Source: Plazaster borealis
Lineage: Eukaryota > Echinodermata > Asteroidea > Forcipulatida > Labidiasteridae
Assembly: GCA_021014325.1 (NCBI GenBank)
Contig: JAJGQC010000702.1
Location: forward strand, 87,501-151,500
DNA: 64,000 bases
Direction: 5' to 3'
The notes beneath the pieces were generated by a model. That model saw nothing but the letters and a program-made list of their open reading frames with translations. It searched no databases and was not told the DNA's origin. Position numbers and translations under genes: made by a program. Each line of letters starts with the position of its first letter. Within the stretch, counting starts at the first letter, position 1. Shown here piece after piece: positions 19,969-32,272 of this stretch.

Positions 19969-20882
19969 TAGACCCAGTTACTGGGCGCTGTAGGCAGCCT
20001 ACTACTCTTTTTTCTCTCGAAATTTTGACATCTGCGGTCGTACTAGCGCCCCAGCGAGTCGCAGTATTGTACCCGAGGGGTGCACCCCACTAAATATGAA
20101 GAAAACAGAGCGTCGAGCTCATGAATATTTTGTAGGCCCTCAAAATATCCTATATTAGACAGATTTGAGAGCCCAATAAAAGGGGTAGAGTGTAAAAATG
20201 TTGCCCAATTGTAACCTGGGGGTTGTTGACTTCCAACTTGAGGTATTTTGGATGACATAGGCCCTGAAAAATGGTCCTATTTGCCGAGAGGTGTAGGGAC
20301 ATATTTCAAGATTGATGCTCGGACGTTTGGAAAATTACACGGGTGTAGAAGTGTTTTTATTTGGAGAGAGAATAACTCAACGGTACCAGGGACTCCCTAT
20401 ATTAAATTGAGCAGAGAATAAATTTTCAAGAGTCAATAAATACTTTTCACTTGACTGTAAAAAGGTGTGGGACTTTTAAGGATTTTTCGCGTATTTTTGA
20501 ATATTTAGCCTTTTGCACTGAATGCTATGGGAGTGGAATTAGTGGGGTGCACCCCGAGGGATCTTCATCCAGCTCTCGGTTTGATTTTTGACGGGTTCTC
20601 TGCCTCAACCGTGACGACTACGCAGTTAAAAGGTAGGGCACCCGTCGACTAGACAGGCGCCTTGCCTCAACCGTGATAACAGTGCGGTTGAGGCAGGACA
20701 CCTGTCCAATATTAGACGGGTGTCCTGCCTCAACCACCCTGTTATTACATCAAGGTGGAGGCAAGGCACCCGTCTAAATTGAAGATCCCTCGTGGAAAAT
20801 ATTGATACGCTGGGGCGCTAGTACGACCGATGATGTCAAAATTTAGAAAAAGCAGTACAGCGCCCCAGTCACTGGGTCTATC
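19969..20882. mobile_element. Foldback element with 75-90-bp inverted arms
   Basis: The left arm (19969-20058) and right arm (20808-20882) are inverted copies sharing AATTTTGACATC, GGTCGTACTAGCGCCCCAGC and ACCCAGT..ACTGGG blocks. Inside is a second inverted pair (GGGGTGCACCCCAC near 20077; GTGGGGTGCACCCC near 20543) and a cluster of GCCTCAACC/GGTTGAGGC pieces in both orientations (20600-20770). No transposase. Part of the interior recurs inverted at 56665-56985. Confidence 0.82.
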
Positions 20883-22503
20883 TAGAACTATGGCTCCCGT
20901 GAGCCTTAGGAGTCACACATTTTAGGCCTCCGTAACGCTATACGTTTTCAAAATGGTGATTGATAGTTCAAGATTGTATGGTCAGCCGGTGTCAGGGAAT
21001 TCTGTCCCCCCGCACAGCGGTCCGTAGCCCCATTGTGCCAATACTCTGGACTTGATCATGGAGGATGTACCTCTAGGAGGTGACATTTGTTTTCGAAAAG
21101 AAACTCAAATATTTGATGCCGAGATTTTTTCCCCAGTTATTGTAGCTCATTTGTGGACAGCAGATTAAGTCGAAAAAGAGCGCTCGTTTGGTGTAATTTA
21201 TGAAGAAAATCAGCGGCGTTACTGACACGGTTTGACTGCCTGGCATCCGTGATGTTTTTTAATGCGCTAGTCTTGGTGTGCAAGACATTTCTGATTTACC
21301 TTACGCACAGCGCCGACGACCGCTCATTCAACTCACAAATAACACCCTTTCACAGAATGGTTGGTCCGAGCATTTGGGTTCAAGCCTTGAGTTAGCCCCA
21401 GGCCACTTCTGTGGCCCAGCTGAATCTTTTTATTGTTAAGGGCAATCCAAGGCACATACCCTAAGGGCAGGTCGGCGATTTAAACCAGCTAAATGTGTTC
21501 ACTACCTCTTGGCTTGCCCTGAGTGTTTTGGATGTTTATGTAAATAACCTTTTAAAAAGATATTTCATATAAAAATAGTTCAATTTCCTCCGAATTACTT
21601 CTCTCGATGTATACTGAGTGCGGCCATTTTGGAACAATCCCAATCATGCCAATCAAATCACGACGTCATCAGCTGTCTGGGCTGTGGGCGGAGCGAGGGT
21701 GCTCACAATTCAACGGGTGTTTCATGTGACACATACAGTATCGCGCACGCTAAAATAATGTGCATGGTCGCCAGGCTATACTCACATACAACGTCTGTTA
21801 AATTGTTCACTCCGTTTGTGGAACCCTACAACAGCCTGTTGGTTTTGACCGCCTAGGTCAATGTGAAGGTCATTATTGCTAAAACAGAAGAAATGATGTC
21901 CAAGCAATAACTTTAGCAGGACTTGGCATATTAAGATGTTGCTCCTAACCGAGCTGCGACAAAAGTGAAACTTCTAAAACTTTGCATCTTCTTACTTACA
22001 AGTGCCAGAACAATAAGGGGGGCTCCTGTTGGTCCATTAGTCAAAACAAAACAACTTGCGTGACCAATCGCACACCCTTCGTGCTTTGTTGTACGCCAAC
22101 TGATCTTGCAGATTGACGCAAGCGTGGCACGCATGCAAAGCCGTGTATAATGCATATCTGACTGAGCCTTACATATTTACATTTTCTTGAAAGAAGTAAA
22201 GCAGATCACCAAAGGCAGGGAAAAATTGTCCACATTCGCTAAATCTCATCCCTAAAAAACTTTACAGACCCATTATTTGAAGTGAGACGTCATTTCAAAG
22301 GGCACCAAGTCAATGACTAGGGGTATTGAGGCAATGTGAGCCCTTGCACTGTGTTACATACAACAATGATGGTGGCAGCAGATTCACCTGCTAAATTTGT
22401 ATTGTTTAAACATTGCACCTGTTGAGTCTGCTGCCACCAAGGGTCCAAAGGCATCCATTGTCTCTTTCCTGTCTAGTGCTTCATGAAGAATGTATCTGGC
22501 CTG
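20883..22503. other. Intergenic; repeat fragments only
   Basis: Contains TTCTGTCCCCCC-like sequence shared with 48.8 and 53.8 kb, a fragment near 21840-21930 resembling the 29.4-kb repeats (AAGGTCATTATTGCTAAAAC), and a small hairpin, GGTGGCAGCAGA / TCTGCTGCCACC, at about 22371-22439. No gene recognised. Confidence 0.5.
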
Positions 22504-22849
22504 GTTAAAGGATCTGTATACAATTAAATCACTCTTAAAATGAATGGCAAAAGAAACCTACTTGGTTAGAAGTACAGCAGCTTTCCTATAGTATAAAGCA
22601 TTTTTGAGAATCATTTCACTTCGAAGTAATGTGGTTATGGAAAATGTATGAGTTTTTATCCCCCAAAATGTGAATTTTAGATCAGATTGTGTATTCCAAT
22701 TGCAGATTATTTTTCCAGTGTGGACATAACGGCTCCAGATTTTCGGCAAAATCTCAAAAACTCTACCACCTTTTGAAATAACATTTTCACAGGTTAGCTT
22801 TATGGTAAAAATATACAACTATATTACCAAACGTATTCAAGCCCTTTAA
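22504..22849. mobile_element. MITE related to family 1
   Basis: Starts TTAAAGGATCTGTATAC and ends with TTACCAAACGTATTCAAGCC before CTTTAA. It shares the GTAATGTGGTTATGGA and TATAGTATAAAGCAT blocks with the fragment at 26100-26250, and its layout parallels that of the 15615 element. The ends are TTAA. Confidence 0.6.
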
Positions 22850-22943
22850 ATACTTGCTCATGTTCAGGTCCAAATCTCATTGGCTCTGCTGATGTTGAAC
22901 ATTGCCCACATACAGTGCCAGAAATAGCCTAATGAGGGGTTAG

Positions 22944-23312
22944 TAAAAGGGACACATTGCCTTGGATTGTACTTTTTGGGTCATGAAAAGCATTTGTTAT
23001 GAAATAAATAAGGTTGGAAAGAAGTTTTAAGAGTAGACTATGATGATCCACACAAGTACTTATGCCTTGAAATTGTTTACCTTTTACTTTGTGAACTAAC
23101 ACAGTCTGCCATTTTGTAGAGCCAATTTTTTGACTCCACACAATGGCGGGCCGTGATAGTTCAGGAAGTAAAAGGAAAACCACACAATTATGAGGGATAT
23201 TTGTGTGGATCATTATAGTCTGCTTTTACAAGATCTTTCCATCCATATTCATTTCATAACAAACGGTTTGAATAGCCCAAAGCGCCCAATCCAAGGCAAC
23301 GTGGCCCTTTAA
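22944..23312. mobile_element. TTAA-type MITE, family 2
   Basis: Inverted ends of about 24 bp: GACACATTGCCTTGGATTG at the left, and CAATCCAAGGCAACGTGGCC at the right followed by CTTTAA. About 370 bp, no coding capacity. Confidence 0.78.
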
Positions 23313-24507
23313 TAAAAATAATGGTTGTAATGCTGTTCACAAAATTATATTAAAACTAGAAATCTTACTCCACCAAATTTACTGCTGGTTTGTCTTCAAA
23401 TTCAATGCTAATCATGTTCTTTTTACTCTGTTTTCTTTAAAGGGGTAATACATGCGTGGCTTTATGAGGAGGAAAATTATATCCCATCAGTGGCAGATCA
23501 AGGACTTATGGAAAGAAGGGACTTAAACGTGGATGGATTACTCCTATGTTGAAAGAATAGGAGCTTGTAGCATGCAGGCCTTACAAGTGTGGAACGAGAG
23601 GCCAGTTTGAATCCTGTCAGTAACAGTGAGTACCAAAATGGTATATAACATCAATTCAATTTGCCAGTAAGTTGACTTCCCATTCCAACCTTCTCAACTG
23701 CACGGGTCATTCATGGTAAAGCAACTGTGCATAGAGATATCTGAATACTGTCAAGATGCATGCAGCACACACTGCAAGTGAAAGTCTAGTCTATGGCAGG
23801 TATATTTAAACAACGTTTTTGGGGGTGGGGTGGGGAAAATTAGGCGATGGGAGGGGGCACAATTTGGTGCCTCCTCCTAACTACCGTTGTGTACCATTAT
23901 CAGGCATGGAAATCTTCCAGTGCAAACTGGAATTCCATTTTTTTTCCCTGTCATATTTGTGGTCTTTGAGTTTAGTTGATGGTATGGTTCACATTTTGTT
24001 CGACTGTAATACGTTTACTGCTGCAGGGCACATGTGTGTAGAGACTTGCAAGTCTACTGATATTAAAGCACTTTTTTGCACTGTGTGTCTGTACAAGTTT
24101 GTACACATGTAAAATCATTTCCAGGGATTCGTGATTTGAGGATCGGTTTTATCAGAACTTCTTTTAGACTGACATCTTTGCGATTCAACGATCAGTAAAA
24201 ACTACTGAAAATTCAACTCAGCATTCACTTGAGCATCATCAAAACTTGTCAAACCATTACCAACTTGATAATAATCTCTACATGAGATTTACCACTCACC
24301 CTTTTATTTATTGTGACAAGGAATTTTTGTTTTACTCTCCCAGCGGACTACAAATGAAAGGGTTTTGACTCGCCCACTGTTTTAATTTCACTCATAAAGG
24401 GCAACCAGATGACTGCTGTTGTAAATTTTTGAAAGACATGGATTGCAGATAATTCTAATGTCCTATTTGTTCATTGTTTTAAATGCGTTAAGGCATTATC
24501 CCTACAT
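23313..24507. other. Intergenic; nothing recognised
   Basis: No coding signal stands out. A G-rich stretch lies near 23820-23860. Confidence 0.5.
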
Positions 24508-25149
24508 CAATGATTTTTACACAGCAATGATTTTCACACAGCAATGATTTTCACACAGCAATGATTTTCACACAGCAATGATTTTCACACAGCAATGATT
24601 TTCACACAGCAATGATTTTCACACAGCAATGATTTTCACACAGCAATGATTTTCACACAGCAATGATTTTCACACGGCAATGATTTTCACACAGCTATGA
24701 TTTTCACACAGCAATGATTTTCACACAGCAATGATTTTCACACAGCAATGATTTTCACACAGCAATGATTTTCACACAGCAATGATTTTCACACAGCAAT
24801 GATTTTCAAACAGCAATGATTTTCACACAGCAATGATTTTCACACAGCAATGATTTTCACACAGCAATGATTTTCACACAGCAATGATTTTCACTCAGCA
24901 ATGATTTTCACACAGCAATGATTTTCACACAGCAATGATTTTCACACAGCAATGATTTTCACACAGCAATGATTTTCACACAGCAATGATTTTCACACAG
25001 CAATGATTTTCACACAGCAATGATTTTCACACAGCAATGATTTTCACACAGCAATGATTTTCACACAGCAATGATTTTCACACAGCAATGATTTTCACAC
25101 AGCAATGATTTTCACACAGCAATGATTTTCACACAGCAATGATTTTCAA
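24508..25149 (+). repeat. 17-bp tandem array, about 38 copies
   Basis: The unit CAATGATTTTCACACAG is repeated with remarkable uniformity. I noticed only isolated variants (first unit TTTTTAC; CACACGG near 24675; GCTATG near 24694; TTTTCAAACAG near 24807; CACTCAG near 24894). The high identity implies recent expansion or strong homogenisation. Confidence 0.97.
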
Positions 25150-26587
25150 AGCCTTCCTTTGACCCAGTCATTCTGTGCTCTGTGATTTGCTATTATTAAC
25201 ATTCAAAATGGATTTCCAGGGTTTTTTTTATCACCCATTATCATGCCTGTATTATTCATTGCTGACATTTAAACGATTCTTAAGTGACTGAAAAGAATTA
25301 AATTTAGGTTGGGTCAAGTTCTTTTTAAAATAAAGAATTGTGAAAAAGCAATTTGGACTTTTCAAAAACTAATTTCAGACCAACTTGAGAATCCTACATG
25401 CTCTACTCATTGATGCGAAACAGAAATAACTTTTTATCAATAGACTGTGCAAGTCTTGCGCGTATTTGAACTTCTGGGACCATTGTGGTCCTAACCGTAT
25501 GGAGTTTTACATATTATGCGAGATTTTGTTTCGTCAATTTTTTTTTGTTTTAAGTAGTTTATGACCATGAAAATTGGAAATGTTGTTGGGAATGTAATAC
25601 TAATTGAGAATAAATATGAAAGCAAAAACAATTCATTAATTTAACTAAGCCCGAGAATTTAACTTGATCCCAGCTTCCGGTTACTTGCAAAAAAAGAACA
25701 ATTTGTGCCCACCTTCGATCACCAAACCTATGTAAACGCTTGTTTTGGTTGCGCAATGATGATCGCAAGACACTGTATTGCCAGACGATAAGCCTTTTCA
25801 TTGCAATCTATGTTCGTTGAGGCGTCAGCGTCATCTATAAACTGCGTCACACGTTGATTTGTTAGTGGTTGCACATTATTCAGGCGTGGATTTACAAAAG
25901 GGGTTTCTAAAGTTATGATCAAATAAGCATCCTTGTCCCAGAGTTGTAATTTTGTTTCAATAAAAATTAACACTTTATTAGTGTATTTATTCAATTTTTT
26001 TCATAGATATAATTAAAAACAAAGTGTTGACTCCAGAAAAAAAAGTTCTTTGTTTGACGTGTTTTCTTGTTGGGATACGGGTGAGACTTGATAAAACCTT
26101 ATATATATTTTTTCCATAGCCACATTACTTCAAAGTGAAATGTTTCTCAAAATGCTTTATACTATCAAAAGCTGCTGTACTTCTTACCAAATAAGTTTCT
26201 ATTGCCATTAATTTGATGAGTAATTACCAAACATATACAGACCTTTTTAAATCATGGAACACATTAGGGTTGTTAAACTGCTGCATTTTTAACTACAACA
26301 AGTGGCGTTCAAATCAAATGTGAGGTAACTTGAGGTATAGTTTTAAAACCACCAAGGCCTTGTATTTCAGCACATCTAATGAATTGTTCTATAAAGAGAG
26401 TGAAATGCTTTAATAACATTTAGAGAAGTTTGTATCCAGTTACGTCATTGGTGGATTGTACACAACTCTAGACATATATATCTAGACATAGTTGACAAAC
26501 TAGGGAGACCTACAACTGGGGACGAAGTGACATGTAGTTTCCACTCATTTAAATTTGCCTGAGGGTAGTGATACTTCTAGCACATTA
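25150..26587. other. Intergenic; one MITE fragment
   Basis: The segment 26100-26250 resembles the 22504 MITE (CATTACTTC..GTGAAATG, TTTATACTATCAAAAGC) and ends TTACCAAACATATACAGACC. The minus-strand open stretch at 25728-25994 resembles no family I know. Confidence 0.45.
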
Positions 26588-26930
26588 AAACCCTAACCCC
26601 ATCAGGGTCCCTCCACATACCCTGCCAAATACAACAAAATGCAACACAGTTGAAATGAGAACCATGCCAAATGCAACAAAATACAACAAGGGATTTAGTT
26701 GCATTGTGCAGGCATGTTGTTTGTGTTAGGACTGAGCAAGGAGGTTTGCCCTGCTAAATGCAACAGTGTAAGTGTAGTGGTGACTACAACAAAATGTAAC
26801 ACCAATATGAAGTCACTTGACTGCTAAATGCAACAAATTCAGTCAAAGAATGACATCTGAGTTGACTGCCAGATGCAACAGATTACAACAACTTTTACCA
26901 TTTGAATTGTTGCATTTAGCATGGTTAGGG
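26588..26930 (+). repeat. GCAACA-rich repeat, inverted partner at 52866
   Basis: Loose repeats of AAATGCAACA/AAATACAACA. The block with CATGCCAAATGCAACA, GTGCAGGCATGTTGTTTG and ACTGAGCAAG..GTTTGCCCTGC matches 52866-53035 in inverse orientation. A CCCTAACCCC stub precedes it, as GGGTTAGGG follows the partner. Confidence 0.8.
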
Positions 26931-27165
26931 TTTCTCTGAAGAAATACTGAATGTTGTTATATAAACATGGTGCAAACTTAGCTTTGCATCGAGACAGTTT
27001 CATAGCAGAACTTTATTTGAATACTTGTTTTTCCTTCTTGAGGACCAACATGTTTAAGATCTTTACATGTTCTAGTGTTTCCAGGAAGTGTTAGTTAGGG
27101 TTTTGTCTATAAAAGTAATGTACATGATCTAGAGGACTCTATCTATTGGAAAATGAGTACAACAC
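26931..27165. repeat. Dispersed repeat, inverted partner at 31190-31405
   Basis: GAAGAAATACTGAATGTTG, AACATGGTGCAAACTTAGC and AGATCTTTACATGTTCTAG have reverse-complement matches at 31190-31405. A further piece (GGACTCTATCTATTGG) has an inverted match at about 31495-31515. The copies flank the first two discoidin exons. Confidence 0.72.
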
Positions 27166-27272
27166 AAAATCGAATTGGTCATTTCCTTCGTCTTTAAATG
27201 TTATTTTCAAGAAAAAATCATCACCTAGTTCCTCATATAATTATAAGGCTATTCTGTTGTGTTTGGTTTCAG

Positions 27273-27589
27273 TTGGTAGATATTGTGGACATGCACTTGG
27301 AATGGAAGACGGGAGTATTTCTGATGTTAGAATCACAGCATCTAGTCAGTATATTTCATGGCGTCAGCCAAGTAATGCACGACTGAACCTGAACCATTAT
27401 TGGGTGCCATATAATGGGCAATGGAAGGATTCATGGCTTCAAGTAGATATGGGTACAGAGCCTGTGCAGATTGAGGGTGTCATCACACAGGGCCATCCAG
27501 GCACTGATTACTATGTGACACATTACCAGGTACAATACAGCATTGATAATAATGCATGGCTGTATGTGAATGGGACCTCTACTCCACAG
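27273..27589 (+). CDS. Discoidin/fibrinogen lectin-like gene: F5/8C domain 1, first exon
   Basis: First recognised exon of a plus-strand gene of nine visible exons (27273-38935), about 718 residues in total. It encodes the first two thirds of an F5/8 type C (discoidin) domain: Y-C-G-H-A-L-G-M-E-D-G-S-I near the start, D-S-W-L-Q-V-D-M-G, then V-T-H-Y-Q-V-Q-Y-S. Such domains bind glycans or phospholipids on cell surfaces. The acceptor is GGTTTCAG, the exon enters in phase 1, and the donor is CAG|gtaaga in phase 0. Domain 1 lacks the internal cysteine pair of domains 2-4 (R and V replace them). An upstream exon, presumably with a signal peptide, must exist but was not found. Strong family call; exact biological role unknown. 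Confidence 0.9.
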
Positions 27590-27746
27590 GTAAGAGTATT
27601 CAGCAAAGACACCCTCCATCCCAACATGTATTCCATATAAACAAAGACACTTCAATGAAGCTGTACAGTCATTATTCATGATCTGAGTATTAATTATTAT
27701 TAATTCATTTATTTCTTATCATGTCCACTTCTGGTTTCATTGACAG

Positions 27747-27885
27747 ACATTCAATGGCAACACTGATAGAAACACCCCAGTTACCAATATATTCAAGCAG
27801 CCTATTCAAGCACGGTACATCCGCATCAGACCAACAGCCTGGAATCACTACCCAATCCTACGTATTGAGCTCCTTGGCTGCAGAG
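27747..27885 (+). CDS. F5/8C domain 1, second exon
   Basis: Encodes T-F-N-G-N-T-D-R-N-T-P-V, then A-R-Y-I-R-I-R-P and the closing I-E-L-L-G-C-R, the classic C-terminal strands of a discoidin domain. Phase 0 in, phase 1 out, acceptor TTGACAG, donor GAG|gtaagt. With the previous exon it makes one complete phase 1-1 domain module. Confidence 0.92.
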
Positions 27886-28680
27886 GTAAGTGATATGACT
27901 TAGTGATATCTGGTGCTAAGCACTCAGTATATTATCAAATAGCAGGTTTATGATACAGAACTTCTTTCATTTAATTGAAACATGACAAACTGAATTCAAA
28001 TAACATTCTGTTCTTCATTACACTTTTCCCATGAATGATTACTAGACCAAATAGTTGATGTTCTTCTGTGGTTGCAATGCAAGCTGACTTGGTGGATAAA
28101 CATGACCTCAGCCTGCTTTATATGCCTGATTTGTTTAGAACTCATTACCCTATGTGCATATCACTAACACATTCAACCTTGGTCAGGTTTTAGATGCTCA
28201 GACAAACTCCACTGTGGTCTTTGTGTTGAAATCCAGACCTGAGATTAACACTTGACAATAATCCCCCTCATAAGCCACCTCATCAAAGTAACAATATTAC
28301 AGCCACGTTAAGACTGTTCTTACCATGATCAACTGTGTTTCTGTCTCCATGTTCTATACATGTACATATGTCAATGGTAGAGTGTAGGAATTCTACAAAG
28401 CCATTTGATATCAAGAGTAAACTGGATTTGACTGGGTTTGTGATGTGTGAATAAATCAGCAATGTGAATAATGATTGAGATTTCATTCATGTACAATCCT
28501 CTGACAGCAGACAATGAATAGCATATTGTTAACACTCCAGCAATGTCTCTCCCTATCACAACATGACTTGATGACAATATAAACCAGTGTCAAATAAGGC
28601 CCAATACTGAATATCAAGCAACTGTGTAGAATGGTGCACTTACAAATACAACAAGGTTACTTAAGCCCTTTTCACACGAG

Positions 28681-28980
28681 GTAAATAAGCAGGGGGTCCA
28701 TGGTCCTAAGGTAAATAAGCAGGGGGTCCATGGTCCTAAGGTAAATAAGCAGGGGGTCCATGGTCCTAAGGTAAATAAGCAGGGGGTCCATGGTCCTAAG
28801 GTAAATAAGCAGGGGGTCCATGGTCCTAAGGTAAATAAGCAGGGGGTCCATGGTCCTAAGGTAAATAAGCAGGGGGTCCATGGTCCTAAGGTAAATAAGC
28901 AGGGGGTCCATGGTCCTAAGGTAAATAAGCAGGGGGTCCATGGTCCTAAGAACACAACTAAGCAGGGGGGTCCATGGTCC
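28681..28980. repeat. 30-bp tandem array, nine exact copies plus one
   Basis: A 30-bp unit (GTAAATAAGCAGGGGGTCCA, then TGGTCCTAAG) is repeated nine times without a visible change from 28681 to 28950, then once in altered form. Because 30 is a multiple of three it gives long open frames with 10-residue repeats, but these are not evidence for a protein. It lies in the 4.4-kb intron after domain 1. Confidence 0.97.
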
Positions 28981-29359
28981 TAAAAACACAACGTTGTCGA
29001 GTCCACATCGTGTGAAATGTACCTCTGCTCTGCACAAGCATGGGTCCCTAGTCTTTTTCTGACCATGATCGAGACCAGCAACCAAAAAACACAACGTTGT
29101 GAAAATTCACCAAGGTATCATCTGTACATGCTGTGTGAAAGCAAAAAACCAAGGACCATGGTTTAGCTAGAGCTACCATGCATGCAAGCAAGATGATTGG
29201 TAATCAACACATGCAATAGCGATTCCATGCTAGCTGTGCGGACACCAGTGAGATGGACAATAAACAATGTTGACTTTTGACACCCCGAAGGATGAGGGAT
29301 CTGTGACGACATTGGTTTCTGCGTCGTGTGAAAGGTCTTGTTTGAGTTTGACCAATATC

Positions 29360-29770
29360 CATGGTCAAGCATATCAACTCCACACTTGGTTTGGCAATCT
29401 TGGGATCCCCAGAAGCCTATTGTTTTTAACCCCTCAGTTAAATATTAAGGTCATTATGGCAAAAAAAGTCTGAGTGATAACTCAAGAAGGTCTTGGCATA
29501 TCAACTCTAGAATTGGTGTAGCAATTGGTCTTGGGATCTCCCAGAAGCCTGTTGTTTTAAGACCCCTCAGTTGAATATTAAGGTCATTTTGGCAAAAAAA
29601 AGTCAGAGCGATAACTCAAGAAGGTCTTGGCATATCAACTCCAGACTTGGTTTGGCAATTGGTCTTGGGATCCCCAGACCCCATAAGTTAAATATTAAGG
29701 TCATTATGGCAAAAACAAAAGAAATGTCAGAGCGATAAGTCAAGAAGGACTTGGCATATCAACTTCAAAA
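29360..29770 (+). repeat. About 130-bp repeat, three tandem copies
   Basis: Units share AAGGTCATTATGGCAAAAA, GATAACTCAAGAAGGTCTTG, GGCATATCAACTC and ATTGGTCTTGGGATC. Starts of the GCATATCAAC block fall near 29370, 29496, 29628 and 29753. Single diverged copies lie at about 31015-31135 and 21840-21930. Confidence 0.85.
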
Positions 29771-32272
29771 TTGCATATGAACAACTTTGGCCGTATTTTG
29801 TGCATTAAAGAACACAAGCCGTGTGTGTGTGACGGCCGCGTGTGTGCACTGACCTGATTGCGTTGAATAATAAACAAGTCAGTGGACTAGACCATTTTTA
29901 ATAATAGGGGAACCTGCACATGATTATGCAGCACATTCATTGACATCACACAAATTACATTTCAGTATCAAAGTAGGCCCTGTTTATATTGAAAAAAACT
30001 ATAACTATAAGTTTCCTGCACAAGATAATGACATGTAAATAAATATGTAAACTTTCTACAGCGCATCGGTATAACATACAAGCTTTGAATCACCTTTAAA
30101 CAAATCTGGTCACAAAGACCACAGAACAATATACAAACGTTACCATTATTTCCCCATTTTCAGCTGTAACTTTTATTTTGATAGCAATATTATTGAGATC
30201 TTGAGACAAATCAACAGGTATTAACATTCATTTTTGACTTAACACATACAAGTGAGAGTTTAAAATCACCCCTATTCACATTAATGTTGTAATCTGATAG
30301 AAAAACTACTTCCAACTTGACGGAGTTTTGCTAATTTCTTCACAAACAAGATGGTTTCAAACCAAACTAATATTGGCAGAATGACATATCTTTTATTCAT
30401 ATTACCAAGTTTATGAACATATTTCGGCATCAAAATAGGAAAAACCAGTATACAAATGCATGCTTCTGTAATGATTTATTGCAACATGTAGAGAAAGCGT
30501 GTGTAGTAGATCTGGTTCCTGCGACCAGTGAGCCATTCAAAGCGTATTGTGTGAGTAAACCGCAGAACCAGACTACACCGGACTTTGCATACATTACCGA
30601 GGTCACAAAGTAGAATTTGTTTTGTATAGATGACTAGAGAATTTTCCATAGTTTATTCTCCTGTGCGAGATGGGTCTGTACGTTGACTGAAACTATTTTG
30701 CTGTTCAGTTCAGTGAGTGAACCCACTGGAAATGTAGTCAAATCTGTGTTGACCTCCATAGGCAATGCTCGTATTTAGATTTTTGTCCCAGTTTTGTACT
30801 GGAAAAAGCCCCATTTCCCAGACTGTATTATGTTTTGTTTCCCAAACCTTTTCTAGAGAGTATGAATGAAGCTTTCAAAAACCGGACGAGATGGTAAAAT
30901 AGTCAGATAAACTTTTTAATTATGAAGGAAAAACTGCCGATTTTGCATCATCGGACCTTCAATTTCCCGTGTTGAACGGTGCCAATTTAGCAAATGTGAG
31001 CAACTTTTCCATATGGTGTGGCGATTGGTCTTGGGATCTCCCAAAATTAAGCCTGTTGTTTGTGGACCCCTCAGGTTAAATGACAAGGTCATTATGGCTA
31101 AAACGAAAGAAATGTTGTCTGAGCGATAACTCAAGATGAATGAAATTAAAGTCAGCAGGGCATTTATGTTTGTCAACACACCATTCTTGTTTTATTATTT
31201 GAATTTGGGAATTCCTGTACATTACTTTTGTAGACATAACCCTAACTTACACTTTCTGGAAACTCTAGAACATGTAAAGATCTTAAGTAGGTCCTCCAAG
31301 GGGAAAAACAAATTTCCAAATGAAGTTCTGCTGTGAAACTGTCCTGACGCAAAGCAAAGTTTGTACCATGTTTATTTAGCAACATTCACTATTTCTTCAC
31401 AGAATACATAACATTAGTGCTGTTGGTCAATGAATTGTCATCAATCTTAAAGAGGGGCTCTAAAGTAAAGTTTTCCTTTTTGTTTTGTACTCATTTCCCA
31501 ATAGATAGAGTCCTAATATGAATGGAGAAAAATTACAAGTCTCTAACCTCACGTTAAAATGGTGTAAATTGCCGTTGTATTTTATACCTTTCCAGTGCAA
31601 AATTTGTCAACATAAAAAACATCAAATGATGCCACTTTGGTCTACTTGCATCTGTACATTTTTATACAGGGATTTGTTGGTTCATTCCTGAACCTTTTAG
31701 AGAAAAATTTGAAACATGAGGTCATTGGATTTCAACAACAAATGGGTCTTTACATTCCAAGGAGGAATTTTGCATCAGTCAAAGGGTCAAATTTAAGGCC
31801 GTTTTGATTGAATATCATCAAAGGTCAGAAATTAGGAAAAAATACCCCATACAATAATGTTACGTGTCCCAAAATTGTTATACTATAGTGTAACAATTTT
31901 GGGACTAGTGCACTAGTTACATGTCACATGACTAGAATGTCAAGGCAGTGTATTGTTGCCTTCATGTGAGTTTCTTCCAGATAAGGGAAATAATGTAACA
32001 TGATTCATTGTGTCATGAAAATTCTCTTCACATTATAAGCCAGGCTTTAATGAAAACATAATTATGAAAAACATATCTATGAAAATAATCAAACTATGAG
32101 TTTCCTCCAGACACTGGGGAAAATATCAAAACATGATTCTTTGTGTCATGACACTTCTCTTCACAAAACCAAACATTAATTAAAAGATCATTAGGAAAAA
32201 CATAACTATGAAAATAATCAGACTATTATGGATTATTTATGAGCAACATATAATTATTTAATATCTCTTCAG
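29771..32272 (+). other. Intron of the discoidin gene
   Basis: Intronic sequence between domains 1 and 2. It contains the inverted partner repeat at 31190-31405 and a perfect hairpin at 31869-31904 (CCCAAAATTGTTA / TAACAATTTTGGG). No further exon recognised. Confidence 0.55.

Noticed and set aside
24508..25149. CRISPR-like regular repeat appearance
   Set aside because: Units are contiguous without spacers and the DNA is eukaryotic.
25728..25994. 88-codon minus-strand open frame
   Set aside because: No recognisable family, no splice partners; left as a low-value possibility.
28614..29094. 113- and 140-codon repetitive open frames on the minus strand
   Set aside because: By-product of the 30-bp array; two overlapping frames are equally open.
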